64,000 bases of DNA from Acidimicrobiales bacterium (GCA_013912105.1 JACERY010000005.1:19397-83396), one strand, 5' to 3'. Shown: positions 8,529-16,937, numbered from the stretch's first letter. Notes: a model not told the origin generated them from the sequence alone. A program made the numbers and translations.

Positions 8529-9539
8529 ATGGAAATCATGGATCACGCTGCTATACGGCAAACAGGTGAATCAATTGCTGAATGGCAATTGCCATCGGGG
8601 ATGATCCCTTGGTTTCCGAATGGACACGCTGATCCTTGGAATCATATTGAAGCTGCAATGGCTTTAGATATAGCTGGTCTCTCAAATGAAGCATCCCGAG
8701 CATACCAATGGTTAGAAAAAATCCAATTACCTAATGGCTCTTGGCATAATTACTATCTTGAATCAGGTATTGAGCAAGACAAGATTGATTCAAACTGCGT
8801 TGCTTATATTGCAACCGGAGTCCTTCATAGCTATCTAATATCAAAAGATTCTGGGTTTTTGGAAACAATGTGGAAAGTAGTTGAGCCAGCCATTGATTTT
8901 GTGATTGACATGCAAACCGAAAGAGGAGAAATCATTTGGGCTTGCCATTCTGATGGAACGCCATGGTCATATGCGTTGCTAACAGGTTCTTCTAGTATTT
9001 CCCATTCTTTGCGTGCTGCTATAGCTATAGCTAAAGAACTGGGTTTTGAGAAACCTGAATGGGAACACGCATGTCAAAAGTTAATAAATGTTATCCAAAC
9101 AGTTCCAGGTGCATTCGCTCCAAAAGAACGATGGGCAATGGACTGGTACTACCCAGTTTTGGCTGGTGTCTTGACAGGAGATACAGGAGAAAAACACCTT
9201 AACGAGAAGAAAACGATTTTTGAGATCGAAGGTAAAGGGATCCGCTGTGTTTCTGATCGCCCTTGGGTAACAACCGCAGAGACATGTGAATGTGCAATGG
9301 CTTACCTAGTTGTCGGAAATGCTGATCATGCTATTTCGTTATTTTCTCAAATTCAGGATTACCGTAATGAAGATGGGCGATATTTAACAGGAATGGTTTA
9401 TCCCGATTATGTGCCTTTCCCTGAGGACGAACACTCGACGTATTCTGCTGCTGCGGTGCTAATTGCTGCTGATTCGTTAATGGGACTAACTGATGCTTCC
9501 CCGATTTTTAGGGAACACGATTTCTTACCGATTCTCTAA
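8529..9539 (+). CDS. Alpha/alpha-toroid protein (prenyltransferase/squalene-cyclase-like fold), function unknown
   Basis: A protein of about 336 residues built of helical repeats with Trp/Gly-rich turns such as WLEKIQLPNGSWHNYY, which resemble the alpha/alpha toroid of terpene cyclase and prenyltransferase beta subunits. The DxDD motif of a cyclase is not visible, so catalytic terpene chemistry should not be assumed. The open frame extends upstream to a GTG at 8460 inside the methyltransferase gene; I prefer the ATG at 8529 (or 8538), but no ribosome site settles it. It is the last gene of the glycosyltransferase-methyltransferase cassette and converges on the peroxiredoxin gene nine bases away. 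Confidence 0.6.
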   Translation: MEIMDHAAIRQTGESIAEWQLPSGMIPWFPNGHADPWNHIEAAMALDIAGLSNEASRAYQWLEKIQLPNGSWHNYYLESGIEQDKIDSNCVAYIATGVLHSYLISKDSGFLETMWKVVEPAIDFVIDMQTERGEIIWACHSDGTPWSYALLTGSSSISHSLRAAIAIAKELGFEKPEWEHACQKLINVIQTVPGAFAPKERWAMDWYYPVLAGVLTGDTGEKHLNEKKTIFEIEGKGIRCVSDRPWVTTAETCECAMAYLVVGNADHAISLFSQIQDYRNEDGRYLTGMVYPDYVPFPEDEHSTYSAAAVLIAADSLMGLTDASPIFREHDFLPIL

Positions 9540-9548
9540 TTGAATTTG

Positions 9549-9998
9549 CTACGGTCGTTCTCTGAGTGTTTTTAAAGCATCATCGGCATGCGTCATCATA
9601 TTTGTTTCACTCTTAATTATCTGGAGAATTGTACTGTCAGAATCTATAACAAAAGTCATTCGTCGATTACCAAATGGTCCAAACCTCTTTGCCCCTAAGA
9701 GCGTAGCAATTTTCTGTTCGGGGTCAGATAATAAAGGAAAACCTAGTTGGTTCTTGTCATCAAATTTTTTCTGCTGATCAACCTGATCAGAGCTTATCCC
9801 GACTCGTTGAGCACCTAATTCTGAAAATTCAGTACCCAAATCACGGAAATGGCAACTTTCTTTTGTTCAGCCAGGGGTCATTGCTTTTGGATAGAAGAAA
9901 AGGACTACTGGACCGACTTCAAGGAGTGAAGAAAGTGAAATCATTTCACCATTTTGGTTTTCAGCTTGAAAATCTGGGACTGAATTACCTATCTTCAT
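9549..9998 (-). CDS. Selenocysteine-containing peroxiredoxin (PrxQ/BCP type), TGA codon 44 read as Sec
   Basis: A thiol peroxidase of the AhpC/TSA superfamily, PrxQ/BCP group, that reduces peroxides. The gene starts at ATG 9998, with AGGAAAG eight bases before it, and would be 149 residues long, normal for the group. Codon 44 is TGA (9867-9869). It falls exactly at the peroxidatic cysteine of the signature FFYPKAMTPG-[TGA]-TKESC; the resolving cysteine five residues later (Cys49) is present. The reading frame is intact on both sides: MKIGNSVPDF upstream and MTFVIDSDSTI downstream. An automatic caller would keep only a 96-residue fragment from TTG 9839. A tRNA-Sec gene at 56327 in the same window supports selenocysteine insertion. 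It lies 47 bases after a methyltransferase gene on the same strand. A mutation or sequencing error (TGC or TGT to TGA) is the alternative. Confidence 0.85.
9823..9860 (-). promoter_or_regulatory. Candidate bacterial SECIS hairpin downstream of the Sec codon
   Basis: Hand folding of the mRNA just after the UGA gives an upper stem from +10 to +36: AGU pairs with ACU, one U is bulged, then GCC pairs with GGU (one G-U pair), closing a loop of about 14 nt. A lower GAA/UUC stem lies at +7 to +9 and +42 to +44. The distance from the UGA and the bulged U resemble E. coli-type SECIS elements. The loop lacks a clear G in its first two positions, so this is tentative. Confidence 0.35.
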
Positions 9999-10045
9999 AC
10001 GTTTCTTTCCTGTCGATTTTTCTACTCTAGTTTAAACTAATGGAT

Positions 10046-10669
10046 TTAAGAAATTCGCTGAAGAATCCTTAATGAACCCTCGACGTTTATTTCTTTCCAT
10101 TCTCCGCTCTCCATTGCTGGAAGATAAATGCACTCATAGGGTGGCCGGCCGCCGTCATTTCTGTTTGGGAAAACATCATGAATAGCGAGAATGCCACCGT
10201 GTTGCACTTTTGGTACCCACCCGGCATAGTCTGCTTTCGCTGGGTCTTCACCGTGGCCACCATCTATGAAGAGGAGAGCTAATGGCGTCTGCCAGTGAGA
10301 CGCTATAGTTTGCGACTGGCCAACGAGAGCTACCACTGTGTTCTCAAGCTCTGCATCATGTATCGTTTTCCTAAAAATAGGCAGCGTGTCCATCTTTCCT
10401 GTACTCGGGTCAACGAGGTCAGGTTCATGATGTTCCCAACCAACCTGATTTTCTTCTGAACCTCTATGGTGATCTAACGCATAAAGGATCTTTCCAATTT
10501 TGTGTGCTGCGAATCCGAGGTAAATAGCAGACTTCCCGCAGTAACTTCCCACTTCCAAGAACGGTCCAGGTATCAAGACGTTAATTGCAGTTTGGTAAAG
10601 GGCTTCGCCTTCGTTGTTAGGAAGGAAACCTCGAGCAGATCTCGCTATGTTAATTTGGTCTTGATTCAT
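10046..10669 (-). CDS. SAM-dependent methyltransferase (Methyltransf_24/TylF-like)
   Basis: A 207-residue class I methyltransferase. The SAM-binding loop is FLEVGSYCGKSAIYLG at about residues 38-53. An acidic residue ends strand 2 in YALDHHRGSEEN, and the LALLFIDGGHGEDPAKADY segment matches the metal/substrate region of the Methyltransf_24 group. The final part has the GGILAIHDVFPN motif. It lies between a GtrA-like gene and the selenocysteine peroxiredoxin on the same strand, with short gaps, so co-transcription is possible. The substrate cannot be told from the sequence. Confidence 0.8.
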   Translation of the reverse strand: MNQDQINIARSARGFLPNNEGEALYQTAINVLIPGPFLEVGSYCGKSAIYLGFAAHKIGKILYALDHHRGSEENQVGWEHHEPDLVDPSTGKMDTLPIFRKTIHDAELENTVVALVGQSQTIASHWQTPLALLFIDGGHGEDPAKADYAGWVPKVQHGGILAIHDVFPNRNDGGRPPYECIYLPAMESGEWKEINVEGSLRILQRIS

Positions 10670-10716
10670 AAGTAATGATTTATCCTAGTGGTGATAACAC
10701 TAATGCTTATTATTTA

Positions 10717-11136
10717 TTATTCTGCTTCTGAGAAAATGTATCTATCAAGTATAAAATATTTTGCTATCCAGAGAATTGTGTAGCCAGTTGCATTAGCCAT
10801 ATTAATAGCTATCCAGTGGTTCCATTCTGAATTAGCAATCAGAACGAAGCATGTAGAGAGTGCAAGTCCGAGAAACGCTATGACCCAGTATGGAAGTATT
10901 TCGTTTCTAAAACTGTGGTTACGCACTCGTTTCCAAACCCATAGTCGGTTTAGTAAATAGTTTGGAATAGTCGATATTGTCACTGCCAGTACATTGCTTG
11001 TAAAAGCACTTAAATCAAGAACCACAAAGAAAAGGAATAGAAGAATTTGGCCAACTGGTGCTGTCAAAACAGAGACAGAAATGTATCGTATTTTTTTTCT
11101 TAATTCGTTTTTTGTTGGCACAATAAAGTTAGTCAA
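10717..11136 (-). CDS. GtrA-family membrane protein
   Basis: A 139-residue protein with four hydrophobic segments and the family-typical loop NYLLNRLWVWKR between the second and third. GtrA proteins are thought to help flip or position polyprenyl-linked sugars across the membrane. Its first codons overlap the end of the GNAT gene by eight bases, so the two are coupled. The nearby glycosyltransferase cassette on the other strand makes a role in cell-surface glycan assembly plausible, but that link is only positional. Confidence 0.82.
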   Translation of the reverse strand: MTNFIVPTKNELRKKIRYISVSVLTAPVGQILLFLFFVVLDLSAFTSNVLAVTISTIPNYLLNRLWVWKRVRNHSFRNEILPYWVIAFLGLALSTCFVLIANSEWNHWIAINMANATGYTILWIAKYFILDRYIFSEAE

Positions 11137-11563
11137 ATGTAAAACGATAAATATTTGTTTCTCGTTTTACAAAACCGAGGTTCTGATACAACCGGTTTGC
11201 TGCTTCTCGCGATGGGCGAGATGTTAACTCGACTGTCTTAGCACCGGCTTTTTCAGCAATAGTTAAAGCCTTTTGATTTAATTTCTTTCCAATCCCTTTT
11301 CCTTGCGATTCACTGTCAACGATAACGTCCTCAATCCATGCTCTAAGTCCTGTTGGTATTCGAAAGAGAACTAGTGTCATAGTTCCGACTATTTGGTCAT
11401 CTTTGTTCGTTGCAATAAGAACGGTCGTTATATCGGAATTAATCATCCGTTCTAATTCTTGTTTCGTTGGCGGACGACTTGATTGTGATAGTTGGGGTAT
11501 TAGCTTTTCGTAAGCAGCGACAAGTTTATCTGTTGCTTCTTCTGCTATTTGGATCTTCGCCAT
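11129..11563 (-). CDS. GNAT-family N-acetyltransferase
   Basis: A 144-residue GNAT acyltransferase. The acetyl-CoA pyrophosphate-binding loop is clear in DSESQGKGIGKKLNQKAL (Q-x-x-G-x-G/A pattern) at about residues 86-103. The following strand and helix contain VELTSRPSREAANRLYQNLGF, the usual C-terminal half, with the tyrosine and NLGF turn of GNAT enzymes. The acceptor is unknown. It is the first gene of a minus-strand group that continues with GtrA, a methyltransferase and the peroxiredoxin, and diverges from the PAC2 gene. Confidence 0.87.
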   Translation of the reverse strand: MAKIQIAEEATDKLVAAYEKLIPQLSQSSRPPTKQELERMINSDITTVLIATNKDDQIVGTMTLVLFRIPTGLRAWIEDVIVDSESQGKGIGKKLNQKALTIAEKAGAKTVELTSRPSREAANRLYQNLGFVKRETNIYRFTFD

Positions 11564-11624
11564 AAATTTATCGTACCTTTCCTTGATAGTAATTTATTGC
11601 TGGGATGTGAAGTAGTCGTATGAG

Positions 11625-12497
11625 GTGAAATTTAAGCGAACTATGATTAATGTCGTTCTAATGACGAGTATAGAAAATCTTAGGGATCAAAATCCTGAAA
11701 TTAAAAACCCAATATTGATAGCAGCTTTCGCTGGCTGGAATGATGCTGGTGGTGCTGCAACTTGGGCTGTCCGCCATCTTGTTGAGAAAACGGAAGCGGA
11801 AGACTTTTTTTCTCTGGATGCAGAGCTATTCTATGATTTTTCTTCAGAACGACCTTTAGTGAAGTTAAATAATGATTCAAGGTTTTTAGTCTGGCCGGAG
11901 AATACTTTTCATATCTCAGAATCTAACTCTTTAATTCTCCTAAATGGAACTGAGCCACAGTTGAAATGGAAAACATTTAGTGACCAAGTTATGACCGTTG
12001 CGAATGAGTTGGATGTCTCGCTAGTGATAACATTAGGTTCACTCTTAGCTGAAGTTCCTCATTCCCGTCCGGTCCTCATTCATGGAGTGAGTGAAGATGA
12101 TGAGATGAATGAAAAATTTGATCTTCAGCGTTCTTCCTACGAGGGACCTACTGGAATTGTTGGAGTTCTAAATCAGGTAGCTTCAGTTAGTGACATTCCG
12201 AATATCTCTTTGTGGGCTACTGTCCCGAATTATGTTGCTGGAGCAGAATCTCCAAAGGCAGCTTTAGCTTTAATTGAAAAAGTTCTTGAAGTGGTTCCTT
12301 TGGCCATACATACAACTGACCTTGAAATAGCTTCAGCTGCTTATGAAAGACAAATTAATCAAATTGTTGAAGGGGACGAAGAAACGTCTAATTATGTTGA
12401 TGCTTTAGAAGATAGTTTTGATGCTGGGGATTATGATCAAATGGATCCCAATGATTTTGTGGAAGAAGTTGAGAAATTTTTACGGGAGCAAGAGTAA
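11625..12497 (+). CDS. PAC2-family protein (proteasome assembly chaperone-like)
   Basis: A PAC2 (proteasome assembly chaperone 2) family protein, common in Actinomycetota and of uncertain function. The N-terminal hallmark is PILIAAFAGWNDAGGAATWAV, followed by the FYDFSSERP segment that is also typical. Later parts include SSYEGPTGIVGVLNQ and SLWATVPNYV. The C-terminal ~50 residues are acidic and end in a predicted helix. The start is given at GTG 11625, but in-frame ATGs at 11643 and 11661 are equally possible, the last giving the more usual N-terminus. No proteasome genes are in the window. Confidence 0.85.
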   Translation: MKFKRTMINVVLMTSIENLRDQNPEIKNPILIAAFAGWNDAGGAATWAVRHLVEKTEAEDFFSLDAELFYDFSSERPLVKLNNDSRFLVWPENTFHISESNSLILLNGTEPQLKWKTFSDQVMTVANELDVSLVITLGSLLAEVPHSRPVLIHGVSEDDEMNEKFDLQRSSYEGPTGIVGVLNQVASVSDIPNISLWATVPNYVAGAESPKAALALIEKVLEVVPLAIHTTDLEIASAAYERQINQIVEGDEETSNYVDALEDSFDAGDYDQMDPNDFVEEVEKFLREQE

Positions 12498-12512
12498 GTA
12501 ATTTACTTCCTC

Positions 12513-13190
12513 CTAGTCACCTTTATCCTCTGATTTCCAGGATGGGCGGCGTGGTTCATCAAATTGAACTTCAATAGGTTCATTTCTAATGGCAGAAAAA
12601 GCATGATCTACCCACGTACCTGCCCCAGCTAAAGGTTGAGGCATTCTATCTTGTGAAAAGAAACCGACATCATCACATTCTAAGGGGTGAGGTTTGAGTG
12701 TCCCGCCGACTACTTTGCATTGAAAGACTATCGAATACAATGGCATTCTTGTAAATTTGGCTCGGACTCCGTCAAGAATAGAGATGATTCTTGTGGCTTC
12801 TACTTCCATTCCTGTTTCTTCTAGGACTTCCTTTTCTGCTATTTCTGCTGCTGAGTAACCAACATCAGCGAAACCCGTTGGGAATAACCATACGCCTGAG
12901 TCTGATCTTTGTATGAGGAGCATTTCACCGTTTTCGTTACCTACAACAGCTCCGATAGCAACTTTTGGAGTGACATAACCGGGAACTCCTTTCCCAACTT
13001 CTTTCATCCATTCAACAATTTTTTCGCTGCTTTCGCCGGTATCTGAAATGCTTGAGTGTATGTCCGCAGCTACATGTAAGACCTCTTCATACCGTTCGCG
13101 TTCATACAAGTTCTCTGTGAAAGCTAAGCCTGTGCGCGCAATCCCTGATAGCGCTTCACTCCATCGAATTAGGTCTTGTTCGTCAGTCAT
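12513..13190 (-). CDS. NUDIX hydrolase with N-terminal NUDIX-associated domain
   Basis: A 225-residue hydrolase of nucleoside diphosphate-linked compounds. The Nudix box at about residues 105-127 reads G-x5-E-x7-KEVLEETG; the usual Arg before E is Lys here, while the catalytic EExG glutamates are kept. About 70 residues before it form the helical Nudix_N_2 type domain (RWSEALSGIARTGLAF). The substrate is unknown; ADP-ribose-type compounds are common for this architecture. Its start overlaps the end of glnD by eight bases, so it is translationally coupled to the nitrogen sensor gene. Confidence 0.87.
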   Translation of the reverse strand: MTDEQDLIRWSEALSGIARTGLAFTENLYERERYEEVLHVAADIHSSISDTGESSEKIVEWMKEVGKGVPGYVTPKVAIGAVVGNENGEMLLIQRSDSGVWLFPTGFADVGYSAAEIAEKEVLEETGMEVEATRIISILDGVRAKFTRMPLYSIVFQCKVVGGTLKPHPLECDDVGFFSQDRMPQPLAGAGTWVDHAFSAIRNEPIEVQFDEPRRPSWKSEDKGD

Positions 13191-15519
13191 TTCTTTCCTT
13201 AGCCATTACTGTTGATGTTTCGATCGCATGTTTCAGAGCCTCTTTAACTTCATTGGCATGTGCAATGTCATTGATTTTTTTACCTTCGTTATCTAAAACA
13301 TAGAACGAATCGACAACATCTGCTCCTAATGTTTGAACCTTTGCGCTTAGGATACTTAAATCAAGAGAGCTCAGGGCGCGAGTGATTTGATACAGCAACC
13401 CCATCCCATTTGGGGCAGAAACTTCTATGACAGTTGCAGTAGATGAAGTTTCGTTGTCTATTTTTACGTCTGTTCCCACTACTCTGTCAGGATATTTTTG
13501 CTCTAGTTGCATTGAATAAGTTCTCATTCGTTCAGAAAGTCTCGCAGCTATTGCTATACGGCCCCTGACAGAATCTTGCACAAAGACACAAACTGAATCC
13601 CAATCAATTTCTCGAGTTGTGCTTGGGGCGACTCGAAATACAGCTAAAACCATGCCATATTCCGTGTGCGCAACAGCTTCAAGGACGTCAAGACCACATA
13701 AAGAGAGTGCTCCAGCAACTCGCCCAAAAACACCAGGTCGATCTATTTCCATAATTGTGAGTCGGTCCCTTTTACCTTCAACCTTTATCACACCTCTTCG
13801 CATCATTTGCATTTGTTCATTAGCCGGAAATGCTCTTTCCATGATGCTGCCATCACCACCTTTTAGGTACGCTGAAGTTCTATTCGCTAAATCTTCAACT
13901 AGTCCAGCTTTCCATGAACTCCATGCGGCTGGTCCAGTAGCAATTGAATCAGCTTCTGTTAAGGCATGCAGAAGTTCAACAGTTGTAATTGACTTAAGCG
14001 AATTCCCGACTGTCTGAATAGTATCGAAGTCATCCAAATCTCTTCGAGTAGCTATATCTGGAAGCAGTAAGTGATGTTCACACATTTTAATTAAGGTTTC
14101 AACATCAACTGCAGAGAATCCCATACGAGTGCCAATTGTCTGAATCAACTTAATACCAATTTCTGTATGATCCCCTGGTAAAGGTTTTCCAATGTCATGA
14201 AGAAGAGCCCCGATGACAAGTAAATCTGGGCGTTCCACTCGGTCCGCTAGTTTGGCAGCTTCTGCCGCTGTTTCTAGTAGGTGACGGTCTACCGTGAACC
14301 GATGATACGCGTTACGTTGCGGTTTACTTCTCGCTGGTTCCCATTCTGGAAGAAAAGGAACGAATAAATCTAATTGATCTAAAGTTTCGATTACTGGAAT
14401 TGCATCATGACCGGTTAAGAGAAGGTCAACAAATAAACTTCTGATTTCACTTGTCCATGGTTCCGGTATGTCTAATTCTGTTTGTCTCAGTTTGCTTATA
14501 AGTTCAGGATTGAAACGTTCTTTGTTTTTTGCGGTCCGCAATGCAACACGTAAAACTTTTTCTGCCGATAGGTCTGATTCATTGTCAAATGTTTTTGACA
14601 TAGGTTTTCTTTTTCTAGTGATTGTGTCACCGACTTTTTTACTAAAATTCCATAATCTAAATAAACCTGCATTTTGGATTACATAACAGAGTTCATCAAT
14701 GTTCCAAGCAATACGACGAGCTGATGACGCAACATCTGCCATTAAGAAATCAGCGTCCTCATATCCAAGTGCTTCGGATACTGCATCTTGTTGCTCCAAT
14801 AACAATTTATTACTTGCTCGGTTTGATTTTCTGTGCAGCTCAACACGTGCACGAAGAATAACTTCATAACATTCAAGTAATTGGTGGTGTTCAACTTCAA
14901 GTGGTCCTTGACCACTTAGATTTGCCCAACCCATAGCATGGACATCTCGTAGCCCTCCTCGTCCTTCTTTAAGCTCAGGTTCAAGCATGAAAGCTACTTC
15001 TCCCTTTGCTCGGTGACGCTGTTGAATGGAGGTTGCTAGCTTCGGTAACCAATTTCTTGCTTTATTTTTCCATTGTGACAAAGCTAGTGAACTTAATTCA
15101 TCTGCTAATTCTTTTGAACCACCAATATGGCGGCATGAGAGTAATGAAGTTGCTGTGTCAAGATCTGATGATGCTAAGTCAAGTGTTTCATCTAATGTCC
15201 GAACAGAGTGACCTAGTTTCTCTCCGTGATCCCATATCGGGTACCAGAGACCCTCTGCGACGGTATCAATATCGTTTGCATTTTTATGCAACAAGAGGAT
15301 ATCAAGATCTGAAAGCGGAGAAAGGTCTCTACGGCCGTAACCACCAACTGCGATAAGAGCGACATCTGTTCTTTCGCCGACGACTTTTGTGAATAAGTCA
15401 TTTAACCATTGATCTGTAGTGTCACTGAGTTGGAGAGTAAATTCTGATCCGCGTAACCTTTGGTCTCCTAAAAGTTTCTTTCTCTCAGTAACTATTGACA
15501 TGCTTTCACCGTATTGCAC
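13183..15519 (-). CDS. glnD: [Protein-PII] uridylyl/adenylyltransferase
   Basis: GlnD modifies and de-modifies PII proteins according to glutamine level. The 778-residue protein has all four domains: the nucleotidyltransferase motif VGGYGRRDLSPLSDLDILLL near residues 59-78, the GlnD-specific helical region with LKEGRGGLRDVHAM, an HD hydrolase domain (GALLHDIGKPLPGDHTEIG, about 430-450) and two C-terminal ACT domains (DRPGVFGRVAGAL; APNGMGLLYQITRAL). In many actinobacteria the order is amt-glnK-glnD; here amt is directly upstream and no glnK lies between. A strong hairpin separates the two genes, and the NUDIX gene overlaps the end. Confidence 0.94.
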   Translation of the reverse strand: MQYGESMSIVTERKKLLGDQRLRGSEFTLQLSDTTDQWLNDLFTKVVGERTDVALIAVGGYGRRDLSPLSDLDILLLHKNANDIDTVAEGLWYPIWDHGEKLGHSVRTLDETLDLASSDLDTATSLLSCRHIGGSKELADELSSLALSQWKNKARNWLPKLATSIQQRHRAKGEVAFMLEPELKEGRGGLRDVHAMGWANLSGQGPLEVEHHQLLECYEVILRARVELHRKSNRASNKLLLEQQDAVSEALGYEDADFLMADVASSARRIAWNIDELCYVIQNAGLFRLWNFSKKVGDTITRKRKPMSKTFDNESDLSAEKVLRVALRTAKNKERFNPELISKLRQTELDIPEPWTSEIRSLFVDLLLTGHDAIPVIETLDQLDLFVPFLPEWEPARSKPQRNAYHRFTVDRHLLETAAEAAKLADRVERPDLLVIGALLHDIGKPLPGDHTEIGIKLIQTIGTRMGFSAVDVETLIKMCEHHLLLPDIATRRDLDDFDTIQTVGNSLKSITTVELLHALTEADSIATGPAAWSSWKAGLVEDLANRTSAYLKGGDGSIMERAFPANEQMQMMRRGVIKVEGKRDRLTIMEIDRPGVFGRVAGALSLCGLDVLEAVAHTEYGMVLAVFRVAPSTTREIDWDSVCVFVQDSVRGRIAIAARLSERMRTYSMQLEQKYPDRVVGTDVKIDNETSSTATVIEVSAPNGMGLLYQITRALSSLDLSILSAKVQTLGADVVDSFYVLDNEGKKINDIAHANEVKEALKHAIETSTVMAKERND

Positions 15520-15540
15520 TTAACCCAATTTGGGAACACT

Positions 15541-15575
15541 AATAACTGAGAGGATATTAGATCCTCTCAGTTATT
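15541..15575 (-). terminator. 15-bp perfect hairpin between amt and glnD
   Basis: AATAACTGAGAGGAT and its exact complement flank the five-base loop ATTAG. It sits 23 bases after the amt stop and 22 bases before the glnD start. Read on the amt strand there is no clean U-tract after it, so it may act as a partial terminator, an RNA-processing site or a 3'-end stabiliser that lowers glnD expression relative to amt. Confidence 0.6.
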
Positions 15576-15597
15576 TTAAACCTTGTTCGTTGTATTT

Positions 15598-16815
15598 TTA
15601 TAGGTTGTATGCGGTTTCTGCGTGTTGTGACTGATCAAGACCAGCTACTTCATCTTCTTCAGATACGCGAAGGCCGATTGTCGCATCGAGTGCTTTTGCG
15701 ATTATGAAAGTCAGGGTGAATGAGAAAGCGATTACAGAACCCATAGCGATGATTTGGTCAAGGAGAAGCTCTCCCCCTCCGAAGAATAAGCCATCTTGAA
15801 ATCCGCCAGGTTCACTATTTATTGCGGAATTATCTGCAAATAAACCAAGGAGAAGGCCACCAATAACTCCACCTCCTCCATGAACACCTACGACATCTAG
15901 TGAATCATCATAACCAAATTTATTTTTCAATCCGATGAGGAAGTAACACCCAATACCGGCAACTAGTCCAAAGACGATACTTGCTAGACCGCCTACGTAG
16001 CCTGCAGCAGGAGTTATTGCGACAAGCGCAGCTACGACTCCTGAACAAGCACCAAGAGTGGTTGCTTTACCATCTCGGTACCATTCAATTAAAATCCAAC
16101 CGATCATACCTGCGGCAGCTGCTACAAAAGTGTTCAGTAATGCTTGAACGGCTTGCCCATTTGCAGCGCCCGCTGATCCAGCATTGAAACCGAACCAACC
16201 AAACCAGAGAATTCCAGTTCCTAACATTACCAGAGGTAAATTATGAGGTGGTGAGGTTTCGCTTGGCCAACCTTTTCGCTTACCAAGGACGAGAATAAGA
16301 GCAAGCGCAGCAGCTCCAGCATTAATGTGAATAGCTGTCCCTCCAGCGAAGTCAATAGCACCCATCTCATGGTGCCAACCGTTGTATACCCAATATGTCA
16401 CTGGTGTATAAACGAGTAAGGCCCAAATAGGAACAAATGCTGCCCAAGCTGAGAATTTCATTCGGTCAGCAACCGCTCCAGAGATTAAAGCCGGAGTAAT
16501 TGAAGCAAAAGTCATTAAAAATGCAACGAATATTAATGACTCGCTATCGAGATTTAAAGTTTTGAGGCCTATTTGGTCCCAATTACCTATCAGATCTCCA
16601 CCCCAGAAACCAGAACCATCTGAACTGTTTCCTAAGGTCCAGGACAAGGTGACCCACAGTAAAGGTACTATCCCAATGCAATACATATTCATGTTCAACA
16701 TATTGAGAACATTCTTTGATTTGTCCATTCCACCATAGAAAAGGGCCAGACCTGGCACCATGAAAACAACCAAAGCTGTTGAAATTAACATCCAAGCGAT
16801 GTCACCTGAGTTCAT
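15598..16815 (-). CDS. amt: Ammonium transporter
   Basis: An Amt/MEP/Rh-family ammonium channel with about eleven membrane helices. Signature parts are FYGGMDKSKNVLN near the N-terminus, GGTAIHINAGAAALAL (with the first pore histidine region) and VGVHGGGGVIGGLLLG (second pore histidine). I start it at ATG 16815 because AGGAG lies five bases upstream; ATG 16845 would add ten residues. That gives 405 residues, normal for the family. The promoter region holds three 11-bp-phased repeats resembling a GlnR box. glnD follows downstream after a hairpin. Confidence 0.93.
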   Translation of the reverse strand: MNSGDIAWMLISTALVVFMVPGLALFYGGMDKSKNVLNMLNMNMYCIGIVPLLWVTLSWTLGNSSDGSGFWGGDLIGNWDQIGLKTLNLDSESLIFVAFLMTFASITPALISGAVADRMKFSAWAAFVPIWALLVYTPVTYWVYNGWHHEMGAIDFAGGTAIHINAGAAALALILVLGKRKGWPSETSPPHNLPLVMLGTGILWFGWFGFNAGSAGAANGQAVQALLNTFVAAAAGMIGWILIEWYRDGKATTLGACSGVVAALVAITPAAGYVGGLASIVFGLVAGIGCYFLIGLKNKFGYDDSLDVVGVHGGGGVIGGLLLGLFADNSAINSEPGGFQDGLFFGGGELLLDQIIAMGSVIAFSFTLTFIIAKALDATIGLRVSEEDEVAGLDQSQHAETAYNL

Positions 16816-16865
16816 AACACTCCTAAAACATAGATTTAACGGCATTTAAAAAGTATCTGACAAAT

Positions 16866-16892
16866 GTTTCTGATTTGTTTCTAAAGTGTTAA
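16866..16892 (-). promoter_or_regulatory. Candidate GlnR box: three 11-bp-spaced repeats upstream of amt
   Basis: On the amt strand the pattern is TTAAC-n6-GAAAC-n6-GAAAC (plus-strand repeats start at 16866, 16877 and 16888). This agrees with the GTnAC-n6-GAAAC consensus known for GlnR of actinobacteria. It lies about 50-77 bases before the amt start codon, a normal position for an activator. A GlnR-like regulator is encoded at 62476-63153. Confidence 0.55.
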
Positions 16893-16937
16893 TTCTTTCA
16901 CCAACTCAAAGAGTCCTTACGATAAATTGGGATAAGT

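Noticed and set aside
8529..9539. Terpene cyclase or prenyltransferase enzyme
   Set aside because: The toroid-like repeats are present but no DxDD or metal-binding cyclase motif was found.
9549..9839. A separate 96-residue peroxiredoxin fragment starting at TTG 9839
   Set aside because: The frame upstream of the TGA encodes the missing peroxiredoxin N-terminus with a good ribosome site, so the fragment is an artefact of reading TGA as stop.
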